Positions 42,420-50,634 of a stretch of 64,000 nt of DNA are shown piece after piece. The stretch's first letter is position 1. Each line of letters opens with the position of its first letter. The notes beneath the pieces were generated by a model. That model was not told the DNA's origin and did no database searches. It was given only the letters and a program-made list of their open reading frames with translations. Location: the NCBI RefSeq assembly GCF_050596425.1, contig NZ_CP192292.1:1054001-1118000 (forward strand), in the 5' to 3' direction. The position numbers and the translations under genes are program-made. This DNA is from G963665925 sp050596425. Its GTDB lineage: Bacteria > Bacillota > Clostridia > Peptostreptococcales > Acidaminobacteraceae.

Positions 42420-43772
42420 TTAATGTGCTAAAACGCCAGCGCTTACAAGCAAGTTTGTGATAACAAAGAGAAGAGGTATAGATAAAATGGTTCTAAAAAC
42501 AAAGACTTTAATAACGTCTAGGAAGTTTAGTCCAATCTTGCTTTTTACAAGAATCATACCAGTCTCAGACATGAAGACAAGTTGCGTGAAGGCTAGAACA
42601 CCAATAAAGAATCTGGCTGATTCTGAAACAGCTTCCCCAATGAAGAGGGCTGGAAGGTACATATCTGCAAAGCCAACAACAGCTGCAGGGGCCATCATTT
42701 TTGCAACTTCACCACTATAACCTGCTAATTGGAAAACGGGAATAAGTGGGGCGCTAATAGCGCTGAAAAAGCCTGTATATTCTGCGACAATTAGTGAAAA
42801 AGTTCCTACAAACATAATAATAGGCAAGAAACCAACATAGACATTCACCACACCCTTTAGAGCGTCTTTCATAGCTTGAAAAAGACTTGTATTTTCAGCC
42901 ATTTCAGTGGCTTGTGAATAAGCGTATGATAGAGTGGATTGTCCATCAGGAATTTTAACAGTGGATGGTGTAGCGCCTTCATAATATGTTGCCTCAAACT
43001 TATTAAGTGGCATTCTGGAAGTAATCATCGCAAGAATAACGGTTATTAGAGCAATTGACCCATAAAAAATTGGGAAGATGCTGGAAAAACCAAGTTCTTC
43101 TGCAACAGCGGAAGCAAAGGCAATACCTACGATTGAGAAACTTGTTGCGATAACATAAGCCTCACGCTTGTTGTAATACCCCCTTTGGTACTGGGTATCT
43201 GTTACGACAATACCGATGGTTCCATCACCAACAAAAGATGCAATGGCATCTACCGCTGAGTAACCAGGAACCTTAAAAAGCTTTTGAACAATCGGACCAA
43301 ATAGTATCCCAATGAACTCCACAGAACCAAAATGCGTGAGCAGAGGCAGCATTAAAAGGCCAACGAAAAAGGTGATGTAAAGTGTGGTTAAAAGACCACC
43401 ATTACCTGCCATGACACCGCCTGTATTTGGATCGAGAATCATGTCTGCAAAAGGCATGCCCTCAAACCAACCTAGAAGGACCATAAGGTATAGGAATGAC
43501 CCACCAATTCTAAGGATCTGATTGGGCCAAGATGTTTTAAAGACAGAGTTCCAGAAGTCGCTCTTAACTGTAATCCAATTAAAGAGGAGGGTCCCAAGAA
43601 GAACAATGCCAGCGCAGACCATGGTGAAACCTATGAAAACATTTAAAAAGTTTCCAGTGATCAAATTAATGATATGTGAAATAGCTATTTTTTCTTCCCC
43701 CATGAATTGAAAGGGAACAAGGAAAAAAATAAAACCCGCTAATGATAGCAAAATAAATTTAAACTTACCCAA
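42420..43772 (-). CDS. YjiH-family membrane protein with nucleoside-recognition (Gate) domain
   Basis: A 450-residue multi-spanning membrane protein (about ten hydrophobic helices). It matches the YjiH group: HFGSVEFIGILFGPIVQKLF, then ASFVGDGTIGIVVTD and the later PAAVVGFADMYLPALF are Gate-domain features. Proposed roles are transport of a small organic solute, but none is established. The start has AGGTTTATT upstream on the - strand, a modest site. The upstream region carries an ArgR-like palindrome. Confidence 0.75.
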   Translation of the reverse strand: MGKFKFILLSLAGFIFFLVPFQFMGEEKIAISHIINLITGNFLNVFIGFTMVCAGIVLLGTLLFNWITVKSDFWNSVFKTSWPNQILRIGGSFLYLMVLLGWFEGMPFADMILDPNTGGVMAGNGGLLTTLYITFFVGLLMLPLLTHFGSVEFIGILFGPIVQKLFKVPGYSAVDAIASFVGDGTIGIVVTDTQYQRGYYNKREAYVIATSFSIVGIAFASAVAEELGFSSIFPIFYGSIALITVILAMITSRMPLNKFEATYYEGATPSTVKIPDGQSTLSYAYSQATEMAENTSLFQAMKDALKGVVNVYVGFLPIIMFVGTFSLIVAEYTGFFSAISAPLIPVFQLAGYSGEVAKMMAPAAVVGFADMYLPALFIGEAVSESARFFIGVLAFTQLVFMSETGMILVKSKIGLNFLDVIKVFVFRTILSIPLLFVITNLLVSAGVLAH

Positions 43773-43846
43773 GTGAATAAACCTCCATTTTTTCTTATGT
43801 TTTTACAACAAAGCCAGTATAACATGGTCATTTTGACGATGCAAAC

Positions 43847-43876
43847 ATTATACACAAATATGAATAAAAATACATA
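43847..43876 (-). promoter_or_regulatory. Candidate promoter and ArgR-like box for the yjiH-like gene
   Basis: ATTATA (43847-43852) reads TATAAT on the - strand. Just upstream, TATGAATAAAAATACATA (43859-43876) is a palindrome with one mismatch that resembles the ArgR box TGAATwwwwATTCA and would cover the -35. The rest of the 414-base gap up to 44186 contains no convincing gene. Confidence 0.4.
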
Positions 43877-44119
43877 TTATTCAGGTTGTTTGAGTATTTA
43901 TGCGTTTTTAATATCGAAAATCAGCATTTTTATGTATAAACTGTATACAAATATTCTATTGCGCAATCGTCCAATGTTATATGGTATGTAAAATGCCAGT
44001 GTCTTAAAGACAATCTAAAATCACGAATTATGAATAACGTGTGTATATTCTTGAGGTGAAATTAACTTTCTGGATGGCGTTTTGGAAATATCATAAAAGA
44101 CAAGAGCTGAAAAGAAACT

Positions 44120-44148
44120 TTGACATTGCAGGAGAAGACATCTATAAT
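44120..44148 (+). promoter_or_regulatory. Sigma-A promoter of the ohrR-like gene
   Basis: TTGACA (44120-44125), 17-base spacer, TATAAT (44143-44148): a consensus promoter 39 bases before the start codon. Confidence 0.85.
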
Positions 44149-44186
44149 GGTGTAAATTGATCGTGCAAGATTAAAAGGAGGTTTCT

Positions 44187-44636
44187 ATGAGTCAGAGTGT
44201 ACTGAATCTAGATAGACAACTGTGCTTTAGAGCATATACTGCTTCAAGGTTGACCATTCGACTATATAAGCCATTACTCGATAAAATTCATCTAACGTAT
44301 CCTCAGTATGTTGCAATGATGGTGCTGTGGGAAAAGAAAAGCATTGGTTTTAGAGATTTGGGGAAGAAGCTCCATATGTCTACAGGAACACTAACACCAG
44401 TAATTCAGAGACTCGAAAAGCTTGGATATGTGAAGAAGGAAAAGCATGAGACCGATGATAGAAAAACTGTTGTTGTTTTAACAAGTGCTGGAAAAGCACT
44501 TATGCCAGAGGCTGAGAAAATTCCTGTAGCCCTTGCCAAGGCGCTAGGATTATCGGTGGAGGCCTACAAAGAATATGCAGATATGCTTGACGACTTGTTG
44601 TTGAGACTTGAAAATGCAAAAATAGATATTGACTAG
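44187..44636 (+). CDS. MarR-family regulator, OhrR-like
   Basis: A 149-residue winged-helix repressor. The N-terminal LDRQLCFRAYTASRL carries Cys13 at the position of the peroxide-sensing cysteine of OhrR, and the wing is in MSTGTLTPVIQRLEKLGYV to DDRKTVVVLT. OhrR represses organic-peroxide defence until the cysteine is oxidised. No ohr gene is nearby; the flavoprotein 230 bases downstream, behind a palindrome, is a plausible target. ATG start after AAAGGAGG. Confidence 0.85.
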   Translation: MSQSVLNLDRQLCFRAYTASRLTIRLYKPLLDKIHLTYPQYVAMMVLWEKKSIGFRDLGKKLHMSTGTLTPVIQRLEKLGYVKKEKHETDDRKTVVVLTSAGKALMPEAEKIPVALAKALGLSVEAYKEYADMLDDLLLRLENAKIDID

Positions 44637-44709
44637 TTCATCATCTGGTGTGGGAAAGATAATTTCTCACACTTTTTTATTTTAGTTGACGAAATCGAAT
44701 ATTTTAGAT

Positions 44710-44747
44710 ATATTAATCTTGTAAGATTGATCTAGTAAGATTAATAT
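44710..44747 (+). promoter_or_regulatory. Palindrome upstream of the flavoprotein gene
   Basis: ATATTAATCTT (44710-44720) and AAGATTAATAT (44737-44747) are perfect 11-bp arms around 16 bases containing a further copy, GTAAGATTGATC. It lies between the OhrR-like regulator and the flavoprotein, so it could be its operator. Confidence 0.55.
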
Positions 44748-44865
44748 GAAAATCCAGTATTTAGTTCATAGGAATGATTAATAAGATGGTGAAGTGACAA
44801 AGACTTTTGCATAGATTTAAGCGCGTTATCCAGGGAAAAATTGCATAAAGCGATGGAGGGTACGA

Positions 44866-46281
44866 ATGAAAACATATGATTTGATTGTTATTGGATCTGG
44901 ATCTGGTGGGTTGACATCGGCATACACAGGCCTGGGATTTGGGAAGAAAGTATTGGTTGTAGATAAAGAACTTCCAGGTGGAGAATGCACTTGGTCAGGC
45001 TGTATACCGAGCAAAGCTCTGATAAATGAAGCCAAGAAGGTTTATAGCGCTAAAAAGCTTGTCGGCGACTTTGAATATGACACAACAAAGGCAATGAACA
45101 GGGTTAAAGATGTGATCGCTAAGGTTTATGAAGGCGAATCTGTGGACAAACTAGGTGAGGACGGCATAGAGTTTCTACAAGGCCATGCCCGATTTGTTTC
45201 TCCAAAAGAGATTTTGGTTAACGGACAAACATATTCAGCTAAAAAATATATTATTTCAACAGGGTCATCACCTTTTATTCCTCCAATAAGGGGTATAAAG
45301 GATGTACCAATACTTGACAATGCGTCTTTGTTTAAACTCAACAAACTGCCTGATTCAGTTATTATACTCGGTGCAGGGGCAATTGGTACTGAAATGGCCC
45401 AAACAATGAATCGGCTGGGGGTTGAAGTCCACCTGGTTGAAATGTCAGACCGAATTCTAGCAAGAGAAGAAGCTGAGTTTAGCCAAAGGTTAGAATATAT
45501 ATTGGCTGATGAAGGGGTCCTCATTCATACGAGCACCAAAGCCCTTTCAATAGAAAACAGCGAAGACGGTGTGGTTTTAAGTGTGGAGAAGGCTGGAAAA
45601 AAAGCTTCGATTATTGCAAAAGCCCTCCTTGTGGCAACAGGCAGACAGCCAAATGTTGAGGGTCTGGGTCTTGAAGAAGCAGGCGTTGACTATGACGATA
45701 AAAAAATACATGTCAATGCTTATATGCAGACGTCACAAAAACATATTTATGCTGTAGGAGATGTTGTTGGATCTTATCAGTTCTCCCACGCTGCCAACGT
45801 TGAAGGCATTCAAGCTGTGCAAAATAGTCTTTCCCCAATAAAGAGAAAAGTCAAGGATAAACATATGGCTTGGGTTACTTTCACTCAGCCTGAATTTGCA
45901 AGAGCAGGCCTGTTGGAGTCTGAAGCTCGTGAAAAATATGGGGAATCCATTCGTGTTTACACCTTTGATTTTGACCATCTCGACCGGGCTGTAACCAAGG
46001 GGAGATTCCTAGACATTGATACAGCTTCAGATATAAATGAGGGTGTTAAGATTATACTTAGTGCTAAAGGAAAAGTGCTTGGCGCTTCAATCCTTGCAGA
46101 TCGTGCAGGCGAAATGATTGGAGAAATTCAGGTTATAAAAACTTTGAACCATAATTTCAGCAAACTCTCAAAGGTGATTCATCCATATCCAACCTACAGT
46201 GAGGTTTTTAATAAAATTGGAAAGAAAGTCGCAATTGACAATATTTTAGGTCATCCACTTGTAAAACTGTTTAGAAAGTAG
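44866..46281 (+). CDS. Dihydrolipoamide-dehydrogenase/mercuric-reductase-like flavoprotein
   Basis: A 471-residue class I pyridine nucleotide-disulfide oxidoreductase. It shows FAD motif IGSGSGGLTSAYTG at the N-terminus, redox-active disulfide CTWSGC near residue 45, NAD(P) motif ILGAGAIGTEMA, a second FAD motif IYAVGDVVG, and a C-terminal HPYPTYSE segment with the catalytic His. No lipoyl complex genes or mercury genes are nearby, so the disulfide substrate is unknown; the context suggests redox or oxidant defence. ATG follows CGATGGAGG. The DUF1499 gene begins nine bases after it. Confidence 0.88.
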   Translation: MKTYDLIVIGSGSGGLTSAYTGLGFGKKVLVVDKELPGGECTWSGCIPSKALINEAKKVYSAKKLVGDFEYDTTKAMNRVKDVIAKVYEGESVDKLGEDGIEFLQGHARFVSPKEILVNGQTYSAKKYIISTGSSPFIPPIRGIKDVPILDNASLFKLNKLPDSVIILGAGAIGTEMAQTMNRLGVEVHLVEMSDRILAREEAEFSQRLEYILADEGVLIHTSTKALSIENSEDGVVLSVEKAGKKASIIAKALLVATGRQPNVEGLGLEEAGVDYDDKKIHVNAYMQTSQKHIYAVGDVVGSYQFSHAANVEGIQAVQNSLSPIKRKVKDKHMAWVTFTQPEFARAGLLESEAREKYGESIRVYTFDFDHLDRAVTKGRFLDIDTASDINEGVKIILSAKGKVLGASILADRAGEMIGEIQVIKTLNHNFSKLSKVIHPYPTYSEVFNKIGKKVAIDNILGHPLVKLFRK

Positions 46282-46289
46282 GGATTCAA

Positions 46290-46739
46290 ATGAAATACGG
46301 ACTTTTAATTCTTGGTCTTATACTTATTATTGCTGCAAATATGGTTATTAAGAACAATAAGACCCCAGAACTTGGACATGAGAATGGTGTATTAAAGGAA
46401 TTATCAAAAAAACCAAATGGTGTTTCAACTCAGACAAATCAGTCAGAAAAGAAGGTCTTGCCTATACCTTTCAAAGGTGATTTGGAATCGACAAAGGCTG
46501 CAATCATCAAAGCCAGCAAAGCCTATGGCACTTGCGAAATCATTGAAGAAACTCAGACCTATATTCATATGATTTTTGTTACAGGCACAATGAAGTATAA
46601 AGATGATGTTGAGTTCTATTTTGACACTCAGAGCAAACAAATTGAGTACCGATCAGAAAGTCGTGTGGGATACTCTGATATGGGGTTGAACAAAGATAGA
46701 TACAAGTCCATTGTGTCGACTTATGAGTCTATGGACTAA
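46290..46739 (+). CDS. DUF1499 family protein, membrane-anchored
   Basis: A 149-residue protein with an N-terminal hydrophobic helix (about residues 3-19), a polar linker and a domain with the DUF1499 hallmarks: VSTQ, PIPFKGD, the YIHMIF strand, DDVEFYFD and YRSESRVGYSDMGLN. Function of the family is unknown. It probably faces the outside of the membrane. It is co-transcribed with the flavoprotein (nine-base gap, TAGGGATTC upstream). Confidence 0.8.
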   Translation: MKYGLLILGLILIIAANMVIKNNKTPELGHENGVLKELSKKPNGVSTQTNQSEKKVLPIPFKGDLESTKAAIIKASKAYGTCEIIEETQTYIHMIFVTGTMKYKDDVEFYFDTQSKQIEYRSESRVGYSDMGLNKDRYKSIVSTYESMD

Positions 46740-46824
46740 AGGTTTTTATAAGAAGGAGTCCAGGCATCTCTTATAGAATAATTATCATTAGATAAGATCA
46801 TTCAGTTCGGGAGGACATACGACC

Positions 46825-47385
46825 ATGGACAAACTCCTTGAAATTTTTAGAGTCTTTCCCGAGTTTGAAAGCAAAAGGCTACGATTTAGGGATATTAAGC
46901 ATACAGATGTTCATGATTTATATGAAATATATAGCAATGGAGCCACTTTAAAATATCAGGTTATTTCCCCCTTTAAATCAGAAAAAGAAATGACCAGGTA
47001 TGTTGATGTCATCCATGATGGCTATCAAAACAGGTACTTTATACGTTGGGCTCTTGAGGAAAAAGAAAGCGGAAAGCTTATAGGATTAATATCACTTCAT
47101 CATTTAGAACTTTGGAATTACAAGGCGGAAGTGGGTTATATACTCAATGAAAACTTTTGGAATAAGGGTCTGACGACGGAAGCCTTGGAAAAACTTATGG
47201 AAAAGGCCATAAAAACATGGGGGTTTCATAGGATAGAAGCCTTGATTCATCCTGGCAATATACCATCACTCAGGGTGGTTGAAAAGCTAGGGTTTTACAA
47301 GGCGTGCTATAAGAAAGAGTGTGCATTTGATAGAGAAAGCAATACGTTTCAAGACAGATTGATGTATGTGTATTTAGCCAAATAA
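46825..47385 (+). CDS. GNAT acetyltransferase, RimJ/RimL type
   Basis: A 186-residue GNAT protein (FESKRLRFRDIKHTDVHDLYEIYS at the start, GYILNENFWNKGLTTEALE for acetyl-CoA binding, NIPSLRVVEKLGFYKAC near the end). It is related in type to, but not a close copy of, the GNAT at 19978. Start ATG after GGGAGGACA. Substrate unknown. Confidence 0.85.
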   Translation: MDKLLEIFRVFPEFESKRLRFRDIKHTDVHDLYEIYSNGATLKYQVISPFKSEKEMTRYVDVIHDGYQNRYFIRWALEEKESGKLIGLISLHHLELWNYKAEVGYILNENFWNKGLTTEALEKLMEKAIKTWGFHRIEALIHPGNIPSLRVVEKLGFYKACYKKECAFDRESNTFQDRLMYVYLAK

Positions 47386-47440
47386 GTTTTGAGACCACGC
47401 TGTCTTATTGCAAGTCTCTTATATTATTCAAGACTTGACA

Positions 47441-47472
47441 AGTTGCCAATAGATTTTTGGCAGCTTTTTTAT
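47441..47472 (+). terminator. Terminator after the GNAT gene
   Basis: AGTTGCCAA pairs with TTGGCAGCT around a short loop, then TTTTTT. Palindromic repeat copy 3 begins five bases later. Confidence 0.8.
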
Positions 47473-47476
47473 TATT

Positions 47477-47596
47477 TCAGGCGCTTGCAGAATTATGGAT
47501 TCACAGTTTTGTCATATCAACGTATAGAATTTTTGATTTTTAAATGTCTTTATATGATATGACGAGGATTCTTGAATGAAATTTTGCAAGTTGCAT
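47477..47596 (+). repeat. Palindromic repeat family P, copy 3
   Basis: It runs from TCAGGCGCTTGCAGAATTA to AAATTTTGCAAGTTGC. GTCATATCA (47511-47519) pairs perfectly with TGATATGAC (47555-47563), extended outward by T-G and T-A pairs. The stem sequence differs from every other copy while the flanks and apex (TATAGAATTTTTGATTTTTA) are shared. Confidence 0.88.
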
Positions 47597-47951
47597 AGCC
47601 AATGGTTAGGTTGAGTAATTGTAATTTGGTGTCTACTAGGAAAAGTGAAAATCTGTGTATGGCTGACTTATAAGGGGATTTTAGAAAAAAGTAAAATTAC
47701 AGAATTTTATAAAATGATTATATTTATTGTTAAAAAAGTTTTAAAATATTGAAAAAGTATTCACATATACTGAAAAAATGAGTATTATATTGATAATAGC
47801 ATTTGATTTAAAGACCTCATGAAATCTATATTTGACGTTAGCAAACAATTGCAAGTCAGTCATATAGTGTGCTTTGAAAGTGGTCATGTAGATATTGTGA
47901 GTGAATGGCGTGGATACTTTGGAGTTCTTTAAGAACGAAGGGGGCATTTAA
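47597..47951. other. Intergenic stretch before aminopeptidase P
   Basis: About 355 bases, A+T-rich, with no open frame of note. I could not place a convincing promoter; no further repeat is seen. Confidence 0.5.
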
Positions 47952-49727
47952 TTGATTAACGAAAGAATAAAACAATTAAGAGAAGAAATGAAGAAAAACG
48001 GTATTGATGTTTACATCATTCCAAGTTCTGACCCGCATCAATCTGAGTATGTTCCAGAGCGATGGAAATCTAGAACATGGATTACGGGTTTTACAGGGTC
48101 AGCAGGCACCGCCCTAGTGACACTAGAAAAGGCGTATTTATGGGCTGATGGCAGATACCACATACAGGCTGCTGACCAATTAAAGGGTTCAGAAATTGAA
48201 CTCGTTAAATGGGGTCTTGAGGGTGTGCCAGATGTTCATGAGTGGTTGGCAGAAAATCTTGAAGACGGTAAATGCATTGGTTTTGATGGCAATGTGGTCT
48301 CTTTAAGCACAAAAAAGAAATACGACGCGCAGGCCCTGCCTAAAAAGTTTACATACAAGACAGAATTGGATTTGATCGACTTGGTTTGGACAGATAGACC
48401 AGATATGCCAAGTGATGAGATTATGGTTCACCAAATGCCTTATGCGGGCAACACCGTGGAAGAGAAGCTGACAAAACTTCATAGTGAAATGGAAAAGTCT
48501 AACACGGACTATCAGATTATTACAACCCTTGATGACGTGGCATGGTTGTATAACTACAGGGGCAGTGACATAAGCTATAGTCCCGTAGCTTTGGCCTATG
48601 CTGTTGTGAGTTCAGAAAACGCTTGGCTTTTTATAGACGAAAACAAGCTAAGTGACGAGGCCAAAACACATTTTGAAAACAGCCGTGTAAATATTAAGGC
48701 TTACCAAGATATTAATGCCTTCTTGTCGAGTCTTCCAGCAGATGCTCAGGTGGCCTACGATCCGTCTCAGATTTCAGTTGCCCTTTATGCGTCACTATCA
48801 AATGATGTGATCCGTGTTGAAAACAGCAATCCAGTTGCAATGCTAAAATCTATGAAATCAGATGAAGAAATTGCCAACATGAGAAACTCTCAAGTGCGTG
48901 ATGGCGTGGCTATGGTCAAGTTTATCATGTGGCTTGAAGAAGCTGTTAAAAATGGGGAAGCTTCTGAATTGAGTGCAGAAAAAATGCTGTGTGAATTCAG
49001 ATCAGAACAAGAACACTTTGTTGCGGAGAGTTTCCATACCATAGCCGGCTATAAGGAGCATGGAGCTATGATGCACTATTCAGCAACAGAGGCGTCAAAT
49101 TATACTCTTAAGCCAGAAGGGTTTTTCCTATTTGATTCTGGTGGAAATTATCTTGATGGAACGACAGACATTACCAGAACAGTGGCCCTTGGTCCAGTTT
49201 CTGATCAAATGAAAAAAGACTTTACCTTAACTCTAAAGAGCCATATTGCCCTATCTCGATTAAGATTTTTACATGGGGCGACAGGGTCAAAAATTGAAAT
49301 GATTGCCAGACAACCAATGTGGGCTGAAGGCCTTGACTATAAATGTGGGACAGGACACGGTGTTGGATATTTTATGAATGTTCACGAGGGCCCGCAAACC
49401 ATGAAAATGGACCCAAATCCAGTCAAATTGCAACCAGGTATGATTCTAACCAATGAGCCAGGGGTTTACAGAGAAGGCCAGTATGGCATTCGTCTTGAAA
49501 ATACCCTTGTCATTCAAAAGGACATTGAAACAGAGTTCGGTCTTTTCTTAAATTTCGAGACCATCTCCTATTGTCCGATTGATACAAAACCTATTGCCAA
49601 AGAAATTCTTTCTGAAGAAGAAGTTAAGTGGTTGAATGACTACCATAAAACTGTGTTCGAAAAACTTTCTCCATACTTGAATGAGGATGAAAGTTACTGG
49701 CTGGCACAGGCAACAAAGGCTATTTAG
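47952..49727 (+). CDS. Xaa-Pro aminopeptidase (aminopeptidase P, M24B)
   Basis: A 591-residue metallopeptidase removing N-terminal residues before proline. Like the eukaryotic-type aminopeptidase P it has two creatinase-N-like domains (about 1-300; DVYIIPSSDPHQSEYVPE at the start). The catalytic pita-bread domain has ligands in FLFDSGGNYLDGTTDITRT, GTGHGVGYFMNVHEGP, ILTNEPGVYREG and GIRLENTLV. Start is TTG 47952 with AAGGGGG upstream. A single gene with its own terminator. Confidence 0.93.
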   Translation: MINERIKQLREEMKKNGIDVYIIPSSDPHQSEYVPERWKSRTWITGFTGSAGTALVTLEKAYLWADGRYHIQAADQLKGSEIELVKWGLEGVPDVHEWLAENLEDGKCIGFDGNVVSLSTKKKYDAQALPKKFTYKTELDLIDLVWTDRPDMPSDEIMVHQMPYAGNTVEEKLTKLHSEMEKSNTDYQIITTLDDVAWLYNYRGSDISYSPVALAYAVVSSENAWLFIDENKLSDEAKTHFENSRVNIKAYQDINAFLSSLPADAQVAYDPSQISVALYASLSNDVIRVENSNPVAMLKSMKSDEEIANMRNSQVRDGVAMVKFIMWLEEAVKNGEASELSAEKMLCEFRSEQEHFVAESFHTIAGYKEHGAMMHYSATEASNYTLKPEGFFLFDSGGNYLDGTTDITRTVALGPVSDQMKKDFTLTLKSHIALSRLRFLHGATGSKIEMIARQPMWAEGLDYKCGTGHGVGYFMNVHEGPQTMKMDPNPVKLQPGMILTNEPGVYREGQYGIRLENTLVIQKDIETEFGLFLNFETISYCPIDTKPIAKEILSEEEVKWLNDYHKTVFEKLSPYLNEDESYWLAQATKAI

Positions 49728-49781
49728 TTTTAAGTGATACATTAAAGCTAGGAAGAATCATATATTTAAACAGAATATGCG

Positions 49782-49817
49782 AAAAGCTGTCAGGGACATT
49801 GTTCCTGACAGCTTTTT
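49782..49817 (+). terminator. Terminator of aminopeptidase P
   Basis: AAAAGCTGTCAGG pairs with CCTGACAGCTTTTT around nine bases; a strong stem. Confidence 0.9.
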
Positions 49818-49897
49818 ATGTTTGGCTTAGAAACCGATTCATTAAAAGCCGATCTAATCAGACATTTGTTAGTGGCTCTGATCAATACACTCAAGAC

Positions 49898-50149
49898 TTA
49901 ATCATTTTTCTCGAGCACAATATCTTTACAATACGCCTTGGCTTCAGCAGAGTCATACTCCCAATTTGGCTGAAAGTGCTTATTGAATAGTTCGTTCATG
50001 GCCGGGTGGAAGTTTAGTCCGCCCCAGGCTCTAGTCTGACAATGTCTACAATATGCGTATACAGCACTAGGAGACTCAGATGAACTTGTTGTATAGAACT
50101 CATCATACTGAACCTTATTATGACATGAGTTGCAGATATATTTCGACAT
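49898..50149 (-). CDS. Small zinc-ribbon protein of unknown function
   Basis: An 83-residue protein with CNSCHNKVQYDE and CRHCQTRAW, two CxxC pairs that would bind one zinc, and an acidic C-terminus. On the - strand CGAGGTG precedes its ATG at a good distance. It is divergent from acpS and has no neighbour on its own strand. I do not recognise the family. Coding status rests on the ribosome binding site and the paired cysteines. Confidence 0.65.
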   Translation of the reverse strand: MSKYICNSCHNKVQYDEFYTTSSSESPSAVYAYCRHCQTRAWGGLNFHPAMNELFNKHFQPNWEYDSAEAKAYCKDIVLEKND

Positions 50150-50253
50150 TTTTCACCTCGTTTTATCCCTAAGATTTCTATGATATAATGGTACAACGGT
50201 CGCGGAAGCGAAGCAAGAACGAATCCGAAAAAGACGTGTTTGGAGATGATGTC

Positions 50254-50622
50254 ATGGTCAAGGGAATTGGTGTGGACATAATTGAAATCGATCGAATCGA
50301 AAAAGCAATGAAAAAGACAGATCGTTTCTTAACGCGGCTTTTCACAGAGCGTGAAATAGCCTATTTCACGTCCAAAAATATGAAGGCAGAATCCGTGGCT
50401 GGAAATTTTGCCGCAAAAGAGGCGGTAGTAAAGGCTCTCGGCACAGGTTTACGTGGTTTTCAGTGGACCGATATTGAAATACTTAGAGATGAACTGGGAA
50501 AACCGGTCGTTTATCTTTACAATGGAGCAGATCAGGTAGCGAAAGATTTGGGGATTTCTCAAATTATGCTTTCTATCTCACATTGCAAGACGTATGCGGT
50601 AGCAAATGGCGTGGCAGTATAA
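50254..50622 (+). CDS. acpS: Holo-(acyl-carrier-protein) synthase
   Basis: A 122-residue phosphopantetheinyl transferase that activates acyl carrier protein with coenzyme A. GIGVDIIEIDRIE holds the first metal aspartate and NFAAKEAVVKALG the second acidic ligand. I use ATG 50254 with TTGGAG upstream. A longer in-frame start at 50188 lies in the -10 TATAAT (50184-50189), before any transcript could begin. It heads the acpS-nnr unit; the gap to nnr is 12 bases. Confidence 0.94.
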   Translation: MVKGIGVDIIEIDRIEKAMKKTDRFLTRLFTEREIAYFTSKNMKAESVAGNFAAKEAVVKALGTGLRGFQWTDIEILRDELGKPVVYLYNGADQVAKDLGISQIMLSISHCKTYAVANGVAV

Positions 50623-50634
50623 GGGGTTGATCTT

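Noticed and set aside
43773..43991. A 72-codon + strand frame opposite the yjiH-like promoter region
   Set aside because: No ribosome binding site, A+T-rich composition, and it overlaps the likely promoter of the divergent gene.
46775..46800. Fur-box-like GAATAATTATCATT upstream of the second GNAT gene
   Set aside because: Only one half-site fits; an acetyltransferase of unknown role gives no support.
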